From contig JAGVHJ010000223.1 in NCBI GenBank assembly GCA_020056645.1, positions 1-9,628 on the forward strand: a stretch of DNA of 9,628 nucleotides, written 5' to 3'. Shown piece after piece: positions 1-5,936 of the stretch; positions within the stretch are counted from its first letter, which is position 1; every line of letters begins with the position of its first letter. The position numbers and the translations under genes were made by a program. The notes under the pieces are model-generated. The model was not told where the DNA came from, made no database searches, and worked only from the letters and a program-made list of their open reading frames with translations. The stretch is from Desulfobacterales bacterium. GTDB lineage: Bacteria; Desulfobacterota; Desulfobacteria; Desulfobacterales; JAHIVH01.

Positions 1-116
1 CAGTTCAGCAAAAAGCCAAGAAGCTCCCGAAAAAAATAGGGAACGAACAAAACGGGCTTTTCGCCATCTTGATGAATAGCCCCTGAATAGTTACCGGTTT
101 TTTTCCAATTTTGCTA

Positions 117-144
117 TTGACACCAGATTCAATTGAATTATTTT
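117..144 (+). promoter_or_regulatory. Candidate sigma70-type promoter for the bat operon
   Basis: A perfect -35 consensus TTGACA lies at 117-122. It is followed after 16 bases by TATTTT (139-144) as a -10-like hexamer, four of six matching TATAAT. An AT-rich stretch surrounds it. Transcription would start near 151, giving an untranslated leader of about 200 bases before the moxR start at 350. The direction and position fit the head of an all-plus-strand operon. It is a sequence match only; the -10 is imperfect. Confidence 0.5.
127..138. promoter_or_regulatory. Perfect 12-bp palindrome in the promoter spacer (possible operator)
   Basis: ATTCAATTGAAT reads the same on both strands and fills 12 of the 16 bases between the candidate -35 and -10 elements. 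A dimeric regulator bound here would block or reshape RNA polymerase binding. AT-rich palindromes of this length can occur by chance, and I cannot match this one to a named regulator. Confidence 0.35.
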
Positions 145-226
145 AGTGTCGGTTTTTGATAGATTCTGATCTTGATGAGGATCTGTAAGCCATTTCCCAA
201 ATGCAATATCGTCTTCGCCCGATGAT

Positions 227-265
227 ACTTGTTTTCATGCGATTATGAAACGTGTAAAGACAAGT
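227..265 (+). promoter_or_regulatory. Possible bulged hairpin in the 5' leader RNA
   Basis: ACTTGT (227-232) is complementary to ACAAGT (260-265), and the directly adjoining TTTCAT (233-238) is complementary to ATGAAA (245-250), with loop GCGATT. Together they give a 12-bp stem with a one-sided 9-base bulge (251-259). It would sit midway in the leader transcribed from the candidate promoter. No U-tract follows, so it is not an intrinsic terminator, and it matches no riboswitch class that I know. Confidence 0.3.
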
Positions 266-349
266 TAAACTGCCCGAGTGGACGGGTTTGTCCAGAGATA
301 ACACCCAGGGTTCAATACGAAACAATAGTGGTCAATTTCGAGGTGATTC

Positions 350-1315
350 ATGGCAATGGATATGAAGGAAAAAAGCCGGTTTATTCAGGATACGTTCGAT
401 GAAATTCATAAAGTCATCATCGGCCAGGATGATCTGATCAAGAAAATGATGGTGGCCCTTTTGGCGGATGGGCATGTGTTGGTGGAAGGGTTCCCTGGGC
501 TGGGGAAAACCCTGGCTATCAAGTCCCTGGCGGCCTCCCTGAACACAGCGTTTAAACGCATCCAGTTCACGCCGGATATGCTTCCCGCAGATGTGGTCGG
601 CACCCAGATATACAATCCTAAGGAGGCGACCTTCTCCGTTAAAAAGGGGCCGGTTTTTACCAATATCCTTCTCGCCGACGAAATCAACCGGGCCCCCTCC
701 AAGGTTCAGTCGGCTCTGTTAGAGGCCATGGCCGAAAGACAGGTGACTCTGGGTGATACGACCTATTCGCTTGATAAACCCTTTCTGGTATTGGCGACCC
801 AAAACCCCATTGAGCAGGAGGGGACCTATCCCCTTCCCGAGGCCCAGATGGATCGGTTCATGCTGAAGGTCACGGTGGGCTATCCGGATAAAAAGGAAGA
901 ACGGAATATTCTTGAAAAAATGGGAAAGATCAATCCCGATCAAAGGGTGGCCCAGGTAACCAGCATATCGACCCTTCTTGAAGCAAGAAAAATCGTCGAC
1001 GAGATTTATATCTCCGATGAATTGAAAGACTACATAGTGGATATCGTCCATGCCACACGGAAAGAGAGCGCTGTCGAAGGTTTGAAAAACGTGATCGAAT
1101 GCGGAGCTTCCCCCCGTGCGACGATCGCCCTCATTGTCACCGCAAAGGCCCTGGCGTTTATTGAGGGGCGAGACCATGTACGGTCAAATGACATCAAAAA
1201 GATGGCCTATGATGTGCTGCGCCACCGGATTATCATTTCTTATGAGGGGGAAGCCGAAGAGATGACCTCCGAAAAGGTGATTGAGAAAATTTTGTCAACC
1301 CTTCCGACGCCATAG
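350..1315 (+). CDS. moxR: MoxR-family AAA+ ATPase
   Basis: The product is a 321-residue cytoplasmic AAA+ ATPase of the MoxR family, a usual length for the family. Visible motifs, in order: Walker A GFPGLGKT (47-54), Walker B ILLADEIN (106-113), sensor 1 ATQNP (149-153), arginine finger in EAQMDRF (R169) and sensor 2 GASPRA (252-257, R256). All are intact, so ATP hydrolysis should be active. MoxR ATPases usually pair with vWA-domain proteins and are thought to act as chaperones or remodelling motors; the genes downstream encode such partners. GAGG at 340-343 lies 6 bases before the ATG at 350. In-frame ATGs at 356 and 362 are equally plausible starts, which would remove only 2-4 residues. It is the first gene of the operon, and 111 bases separate it from the next. 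Confidence 0.95.
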   Translation: MAMDMKEKSRFIQDTFDEIHKVIIGQDDLIKKMMVALLADGHVLVEGFPGLGKTLAIKSLAASLNTAFKRIQFTPDMLPADVVGTQIYNPKEATFSVKKGPVFTNILLADEINRAPSKVQSALLEAMAERQVTLGDTTYSLDKPFLVLATQNPIEQEGTYPLPEAQMDRFMLKVTVGYPDKKEERNILEKMGKINPDQRVAQVTSISTLLEARKIVDEIYISDELKDYIVDIVHATRKESAVEGLKNVIECGASPRATIALIVTAKALAFIEGRDHVRSNDIKKMAYDVLRHRIIISYEGEAEEMTSEKVIEKILSTLPTP

Positions 1316-1361
1316 AAGCGATGCTCCCGAGACAGGTTTTACTCGATCTTCAAGTTTTACC

Positions 1362-1375
1362 TTAATATATATTAA
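1362..1375. repeat. Perfect 14-bp AT palindrome between moxR and the DUF58 gene
   Basis: TTAATATATATTAA is a perfect palindrome. GTTTT (1354-1358) and AAAAC (1374-1378) extend the symmetry outside it, although that right arm overlaps the end of the palindrome. The stretch is strikingly AT-rich compared with the coding DNA on either side. It could be a regulator site or the -10 region of an internal promoter (TTTACT at 1338-1343 with TAATAT at 1363-1368, a long 19-base spacer). There is no downstream U-tract typical of a terminator. Confidence 0.35.
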
Positions 1376-1386
1376 AACGTTGAACA

Positions 1387-1409
1387 GGAACCGGAAAAGA
1401 ATTGGTTCC
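1387..1409 (+). promoter_or_regulatory. Small hairpin just upstream of the DUF58 gene RBS
   Basis: GGAACC (1387-1392) and GGTTCC (1404-1409) can pair into a 6-bp stem with an 11-base loop. The structure ends 4 bases before the GGGAG ribosome binding site at 1414-1418. It is not a terminator because no T-run follows. It could affect mRNA stability or translation of the distal genes relative to moxR. Confidence 0.3.
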
Positions 1410-1426
1410 CGGCGGGAGAATGGAAT

Positions 1427-2338
1427 ATGATGGAGATCAGTCGCGACGAGCTAAACGAGGTCCTGAAAGAGGTGCGCCAGATAGAGATGCGCACTGGCAA
1501 AGTGGTGAGTGATGTTCTTGCGGGTGAATACCACTCGGTCTTCAAGGGCAGGGGTATGGAGTTCGAGGATGTCCGGGAATATTTTCCCGGTGATGACGTG
1601 AGAAACATCGACTGGAACGTCACGGCCAGAATGAACCACCCCTATGTGAAGAATTTCAAGGAGGAGCGGGAGCTCACCGTGATGATCCTGGTGGATGTGT
1701 CCGCCTCTTCCGGATTCGGGACAACCGGCTTCTCCAAGGCGAACATCATCGCCAAAATCTGCGCGACTCTGGCGTTTTCCGCCATCCATAACAACGACAA
1801 GGTCGAACTGATTCTTTTTTCCGATAAGATCGAACGTTTCATTCCCGCCAAGAAAGGGAGCCGCCATGTGCTCCGGATCATCCGAGAGCTTCTCGTGAGC
1901 GCAAAGGGATTGGAAAAAACCCGATCGACCGCCGCGACCGATATCAACGCGGCCCTGCACCATCTGAACCGGAAACGAAAGAAGCGGGGCGTTTGTTTCA
2001 TCGTGTCCGATTTCATTTCCAATGATTTTCAGACCAATTTAAGACTCGCCGCAAGACGGCACGACATCACCGCCATCTGTGTCTCCGACCCGCGGGAGAT
2101 CCAAATCCCTCCCTGCGGCTTGATCGAACTTGAAGATTCGGAAACCGGTGAGATCATTCTCGTGGATACGGCAAGCATGGATTTCCAGGTACGGTTTGTC
2201 TCTTCCGTTGAAAAGGAGCACGAAGATCGCAAGGCTTTTTTTAAATCCCTGGGAATCGACCTTCTCGAGATCAACACCGGGATCTCCTTCGAGACCTCAC
2301 TGGTGCAGTTTTTCAAATCCAGGGGGAAAAGAAGATGA
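1427..2338 (+). CDS. DUF58 family protein (vWA-type fold), MoxR partner
   Basis: The product is a 303-residue DUF58 protein without signal peptide or membrane segment, so probably cytoplasmic. The hallmark DUF58 stretch G41RGMEFEDVREY, PGDDVRNIDWNVTAR is present at 41-68. A vWA-like metal site follows: D90-V-S92-A-S94, T171 with D172 (AATDINAAL), and D195 (VSDF). All expected metal-coordinating positions are filled. DUF58 proteins are encoded next to MoxR ATPases in many bacteria and are the presumed cytoplasmic partner or substrate adaptor. GGGAG (1414-1418) lies 8 bases before the ATG at 1427; a second ATG follows at 1430. The stop overlaps the next gene's start as ATGA (2335-2338), with AGGGGG at 2321-2326 serving that gene. 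Function within the locus is inferred from the neighbours. Confidence 0.93.
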   Translation: MMEISRDELNEVLKEVRQIEMRTGKVVSDVLAGEYHSVFKGRGMEFEDVREYFPGDDVRNIDWNVTARMNHPYVKNFKEERELTVMILVDVSASSGFGTTGFSKANIIAKICATLAFSAIHNNDKVELILFSDKIERFIPAKKGSRHVLRIIRELLVSAKGLEKTRSTAATDINAALHHLNRKRKKRGVCFIVSDFISNDFQTNLRLAARRHDITAICVSDPREIQIPPCGLIELEDSETGEIILVDTASMDFQVRFVSSVEKEHEDRKAFFKSLGIDLLEINTGISFETSLVQFFKSRGKRR

Positions 2339-3468
2339 ACCGCCTGATTCTTTCAATGCTTCCCTGGCTTCTTCTTTTGAACGGCGCGCTTCTTCATGCA
2401 GCTCCGGTGACCCATGAGAACAGGGCGGAATACGAAGGAAAAAGCGCCGTGGTCCGGGTAACGGTTTCTTCCGAGTCAATAACGGTGGCGGAGAACCTTC
2501 TCTTTTCCGTGGAAGTTATCGTGGACAAAGCGTTCACGCCTGAAATGCCGCCGTTCGAGTCCTACGGATTTTCCGACAATTTTTATGAGCGGTCGAGGCG
2601 GTTTCGCGCCACCGATGTGTCGGAGTTAAAAAAGGAGGCGCTCAAAGAGGGGGCAGTCCGGTATTCTCAGCAATTTGTGCTGGAGCCTTTCTTGAGCGGC
2701 AACTACGCCATCCTTCCGGTCATGATCTCTTTCTATAAGGAGCTTTCGGAAGACGGGGGAAAAGAAGAGCCTCATGGCGCAGAAAAAGCAAAACCCCGCT
2801 TCAGTATCATGGCCGAGGGATTCCGGATCGACGTGAAAAAAATGCCCGAGGGAAAGCGGGCGCTCTCTGAGATCTTCGGTCAGGCCGATCTCAACCTGGA
2901 CCGGCTTTTAAAACGGGAGCGGCGCACCGAAGACAAATCCGATGCTGAATTGAAACGGGAGGAAGATCAGAAACGTGAGGAGGCGCTGGCCCTCTCCGAA
3001 AAACGGTTTCCCTGGTGGAGTGTCTGGACCCTGATCGCATTGGGTATTATCATTCCTCTCATTTGGATCTTCGGGCGGAAGCGGATCAATGAGATGGTCC
3101 GTGGGAAACCCGCGCCCGCTCATGAAATCGCTTATAAGGAGTTGTTAGCGCTAAAGGAAAAGCGACTTCTCGAACAAGGGCTCGTTCAGGAGTTCTACTA
3201 TGGACTCTCTTTTATCCTGAGGAGCTACATCGGCAATCGGTTCGGCATTCGTGCCGAAAATCAGACCACCGAGGAGTTCTTTTCGACCCTTCTCAAGTCC
3301 AATCCTTTTGACCAGGAGTCGGAGAATATTCTTCGGGAATTTTCAACCCACGCGGACGATGTGAAATATTCCAGGTACCGGCCTGACAAGGAAAAGGGCG
3401 AGTCGAGTTTTGCAATCGCCAAATCGTTTGTGGATAGAACCCGGCAGATCGAGGAGAAAGAAAAATAG
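2335..3468 (+). CDS. Exported membrane-anchored protein, BatD-like N-terminus with DUF4381-like C-terminus
   Basis: The product has 377 residues. A signal peptide covers 1-22 or 1-23 (ending ALLHAA). Residues 36-165 look like a BatD-type beta domain (ITVAENLLFSVEV, then RYSQQFVLEPFLSGNYAILPV). A charged Lys/Glu/Arg linker (about 190-224) leads to one membrane segment (227-246, flanked by WW and GRKR). The C-terminal domain (261-370) resembles DUF4381, with APAHEIAYKELLALKEK, a helix around FYYGLSFILRSYIGNRFG and the segment AENQTTEEFF. The N-domain would be periplasmic and the helical C-domain cytoplasmic, so the protein could link periplasmic Bat components to the MoxR/DUF58 pair. It overlaps the DUF58 gene by ATGA and abuts batA without a gap. 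The position between DUF58 and BatA is where DUF4381-like genes are commonly found. The family assignment is from pattern recall. Confidence 0.8.
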   Translation: MNRLILSMLPWLLLLNGALLHAAPVTHENRAEYEGKSAVVRVTVSSESITVAENLLFSVEVIVDKAFTPEMPPFESYGFSDNFYERSRRFRATDVSELKKEALKEGAVRYSQQFVLEPFLSGNYAILPVMISFYKELSEDGGKEEPHGAEKAKPRFSIMAEGFRIDVKKMPEGKRALSEIFGQADLNLDRLLKRERRTEDKSDAELKREEDQKREEALALSEKRFPWWSVWTLIALGIIIPLIWIFGRKRINEMVRGKPAPAHEIAYKELLALKEKRLLEQGLVQEFYYGLSFILRSYIGNRFGIRAENQTTEEFFSTLLKSNPFDQESENILREFSTHADDVKYSRYRPDKEKGESSFAIAKSFVDRTRQIEEKEK

Positions 3469-4734
3469 ATGGGCATCGGTCAATTCATCGCTGATTTGAG
3501 ATTCGACATGATCAATCTGGGAATCGCCATCATGGGTGTGCTGACTCTTTATCCTTTATTGATCTTTTTCTATTTCCGGAAAAAAAAGCCGGTTCGTATC
3601 CGGTTTTCAACCATACGGAATATCAAGACAACGCCCAAGACCCTCAAGGTCAGGCTGGTTCATCTGCCGTTTCTCTTAAGGCTTCTCTCGCTCCTTTTTC
3701 TTTTGACAGCCTTTTCCCATCCCTATCTTGAACGGGAGATCGATCAGAAAAAAACAGGGAAGGAGAGCCGGGAGCAAAAAGAGGCCAAGAGGGAGGAGTA
3801 TAAGAAGATAGAGATGCCCACGGAAGGAATTTCCATTCAGTTGGTGCTCGACCGGTCGGGAAGCATGGGGGTTCATCCCGGTCCTGATGGTCTCAAATTC
3901 AATTTCATGAAATTTGAAAACACCCTCCTGTCAAAGCTCGATGTGGTGAAAATCATCACCAAGCGGTTTATCGAGGGAACAGCGGAAACCGCAAAGGCGG
4001 AAACTGGAGGTGGTTATTTCACCGGACGGGGAAACGACCTGATCGGTCTCTATACCTTTGCCAGGTATCCCTTTGTGGCCTGTCCCCTGACCCTGAGGCA
4101 CGAGCTTCTCATCGACTACGTGAGCCAGCTCGAAAACGTGACGCTTCAAGAGGAGGACGGCACCTATATCGGCTATGCGTTGGAGCGGGCCATTCTTCAG
4201 ACCATTGAGACGAGGAGTCGGGCCCGGGAAGAAAACGCTTATACGGTTAAATCATCGGTCATCGTTCTTGTAACCGACGGTGAACAAGTATTGCGAGAGG
4301 AAGATATGAACGACCGGCACAAAGCCCTTCTTCCTTCTGAAGCGGCGGCCCTTGCCAAAGAAAACAAAATCCGTATTTACGCCATCGCCATCTCTCCCCG
4401 CCAGATCTATAATGAACGGGGAACCGTGATCCGTTCCATCAATACCCATTTTTCGACCGAGGAGATCAAGGCGGCGGCATCGGTCACCGGTGGAAAGTTT
4501 TTCATGGCCCAGGATGGGGATGCGCTTTTAAAAATCTACCAGGAAATCAATACGCTTGAAAAATCGTCCATCCCTTCTAAGAAGGAATTGGATGTCAGAA
4601 TCGAAAAAACAAAAGAGCTCAAGAAAATCGAAACCGAGCGGGTCGAACTCTTTCCGGTCTTTCTTGTAGCCGGATTTTTGGGAGTGATTGTCGAAATCCT
4701 TCTTGCGACCCTCTATTTCAGGAGGATTCCATGA
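3469..4734 (+). CDS. batA: BatA-like vWA inner-membrane protein
   Basis: The product has 421 residues. Membrane segments lie at about 16-36, 64-83 and 395-416. The loop between the first two is strongly basic (RKKKPVRIR) and the C-terminus ends in FRRIP, so the positive-inside rule puts the vWA domain in the periplasm. The vWA metal site is complete: D128-R-S130-G-S132-M, T232 (GTYIGYAL) and D270 (VTDGE). The segment ending TGGKFFMAQDGDALLKIYQEINTLEK is typical of BatA. Two oddities: a Lys/Glu-rich stretch (91-117) before the vWA domain, and an extra Gly-rich loop (about 170-188, with ETGGGYFTGRG) between the first helix and the conserved NDLIGLYTFA strand. The ATG follows the previous stop directly; AGGAG at 3452-3456 is 12 bases upstream, somewhat far. 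The stop overlaps batB as ATGA. Confidence 0.9.
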   Translation: MGIGQFIADLRFDMINLGIAIMGVLTLYPLLIFFYFRKKKPVRIRFSTIRNIKTTPKTLKVRLVHLPFLLRLLSLLFLLTAFSHPYLEREIDQKKTGKESREQKEAKREEYKKIEMPTEGISIQLVLDRSGSMGVHPGPDGLKFNFMKFENTLLSKLDVVKIITKRFIEGTAETAKAETGGGYFTGRGNDLIGLYTFARYPFVACPLTLRHELLIDYVSQLENVTLQEEDGTYIGYALERAILQTIETRSRAREENAYTVKSSVIVLVTDGEQVLREEDMNDRHKALLPSEAAALAKENKIRIYAIAISPRQIYNERGTVIRSINTHFSTEEIKAAASVTGGKFFMAQDGDALLKIYQEINTLEKSSIPSKKELDVRIEKTKELKKIETERVELFPVFLVAGFLGVIVEILLATLYFRRIP

Positions 4735-5936
4735 TACCTGAAATTACCGCTTACGCCAATGAATCGCTCGTCTATCTTTTTTTTCCGGTTTTTTTTCTGA
4801 TAGGCCTCTTTGTGTGGTCTTACCATGATAAAAAAATCAAGATGGCTGCCTTCGCTCACATGGAATCAATGAAAAAGATCGCCGACAGCGTCTCCTTAAC
4901 GGGAAGAATCGCAAAACGGGTGTGTCTGTGCCTCGTCTATCTTCTTTTGGTCTTTTCCATGATTCGTCCCCAGGGAGAGGCGGACAAGGCCTTGAAAGAG
5001 GCTGAGAGCGGCGACAAAACCGATAAAACCGTGACTTCCGCCATGACCCTTGAAAATATTCAGAAAAAGGAGAACGGCCAGAAAGTGAAGGTCCGGGAAA
5101 ATGCGAGGGACATCCTCTTTCTTCTCGATGTTTCCGCCAGCATGTCCGCACCCGATCTCTATCCGGACCGGCTCGAAAAAGCCAAATACCTGATCCGGGA
5201 CATCCTCTCTTGTCTTGATGGCGAACATGTTGGGTTGGTCGTATTCACATCGGTCCCCTCCGTTAAATGCGTGTTGACCCTTGACTACACCTATTTTAAA
5301 CAAATTCTTGAAGCGGTTTCAATCAACGACAATGATTATGCGGGAACAAAATTCATGCCTGCCTTGAAAGAGATCGTCGACCGCCAGTTCGACTTTTCCG
5401 AACACAAATACAAGGATCTGATCGTGATCACTGACGGTGGGGATACGACCCTTGAAACCCTTGAGGGTAAAGATAAGGAGTCCTACGAGACATCTTTTTT
5501 CGATTTGGCGAAGAGCGCCTACGAGGAGAAGGGTATCCGGATTCACACGATCGGCATGGGAACCAAAGGGGGGGCCATCATTCCTGGCGTCAAGGATCAA
5601 GCTGGGAATCCCGTGAAATCCACCCTGAACGAATCGTTTTTAAAAGGGATCAGTCATCGGTCCAAAGGCGTTTATATGGCGGTGGAGGACAGCATGGTGA
5701 ACATGACGGAAATTTTTAAAAAACACATCGCCCCGGAAGAAAAGATGGATATCGAAAAAGAGATGGCCGTCGATCCCGATAAATTGAAGGAACTGGTGCA
5801 GAAACAGAAAGAGGAGGAGGAACAGAAGGTGGTTTATGAGGAGTACTATATCTACCCATTGTTTCTCGCCATCCTTATTCTTGTGGCTGAATTTTTCATT
5901 CCCGAGAGAAAGAGAGTGAGGAGGGATAAAAAATGA
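4731..5936 (+). CDS. batB: BatB-like vWA inner-membrane protein
   Basis: The product has 401 residues. Membrane segments lie at about 13-30, 63-79 and 374-390. The basic cytoplasmic loop (31-62) and the basic tail ERKRVRRDKK place the vWA domain in the periplasm. The metal site is complete: D133-V-S135-A-S137-M, T206 (GTKFMPAL) and D235 (ITDGGD). GVKDQAGNPVKSTLNESFL (286-304) matches the conserved BatA/BatB segment. A Lys/Glu-rich insert (about 82-122) precedes the vWA domain, and an acidic coiled-coil-prone linker (336-370) follows it. A strong AGGAGG (4720-4725) sits 5 bases before the start, and both ends overlap neighbours by ATGA. The first membrane helix is encoded by two T8 runs separated by CCGG (4777-4796). 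Called BatB rather than BatA by its position and C-terminal segment. Confidence 0.9.
   Translation: MIPEITAYANESLVYLFFPVFFLIGLFVWSYHDKKIKMAAFAHMESMKKIADSVSLTGRIAKRVCLCLVYLLLVFSMIRPQGEADKALKEAESGDKTDKTVTSAMTLENIQKKENGQKVKVRENARDILFLLDVSASMSAPDLYPDRLEKAKYLIRDILSCLDGEHVGLVVFTSVPSVKCVLTLDYTYFKQILEAVSINDNDYAGTKFMPALKEIVDRQFDFSEHKYKDLIVITDGGDTTLETLEGKDKESYETSFFDLAKSAYEEKGIRIHTIGMGTKGGAIIPGVKDQAGNPVKSTLNESFLKGISHRSKGVYMAVEDSMVNMTEIFKKHIAPEEKMDIEKEMAVDPDKLKELVQKQKEEEEQKVVYEEYYIYPLFLAILILVAEFFIPERKRVRRDKK
4777..4796 (+). repeat. Twin T8 homopolymer tracts in the batB coding sequence
   Basis: Eight Ts (4777-4784), CCGG, then eight more Ts (4789-4796) encode part of the first membrane helix (LFFPVFFLI). 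They lie close to the start codon at 4731, where a slip would abolish the protein. The reading frame is intact as given. Confidence 0.9.

Larger units (their letters stand above)
1..349. other. Leader/intergenic region upstream of the moxR gene
   Basis: No gene can be supported here. The stretch is visibly AT-richer than the operon that follows. All three forward frames are open only at the very left edge and stop at 37-39, 77-79 and 84-86, so the C-terminal tail of an upstream gene could end there, but nothing distinguishes the frames. A 60-codon reverse reading frame (143-325) has no family resemblance and no good start context. The region holds the candidate promoter at 117-144, a palindrome at 127-138 and a possible RNA hairpin at 227-265, listed separately. 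A short direct repeat, TGAATAG, occurs at 73-79 and 84-90. No convincing terminator or RNA gene is visible. Confidence 0.6.

Noticed and set aside
11..61. AAAAGCC/GGCTTTT pairing around a TCCC/GGGA mini-stem as a terminator of an upstream gene
   Set aside because: The loop is long, the inner stem only 4 bp, and no clean T-run follows a stable stem.
1..86. Possible C-terminal tail of an upstream gene in one of three forward frames
   Set aside because: All three frames are open for only 12-27 codons and none shows a recognisable motif, so none can be chosen.
143..325. 60-codon reverse-strand reading frame in the leader
   Set aside because: No family resemblance, rich in Arg/Ser as in chance translations, and it overlaps the candidate leader structures.
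719..1177. 152-codon reverse frame inside moxR
   Set aside because: Antisense shadow of a strongly conserved ATPase.
1316..1426. Intrinsic terminator after moxR
   Set aside because: The GGAACC/GGTTCC stem and the AT palindrome lack a following T-run, and the next gene is a functional partner.
1451..1963. 170-codon reverse frame inside the DUF58 gene
   Set aside because: It lies wholly within a gene with intact DUF58 motifs and its own translation shows no recognisable motif, so it is an antisense shadow.
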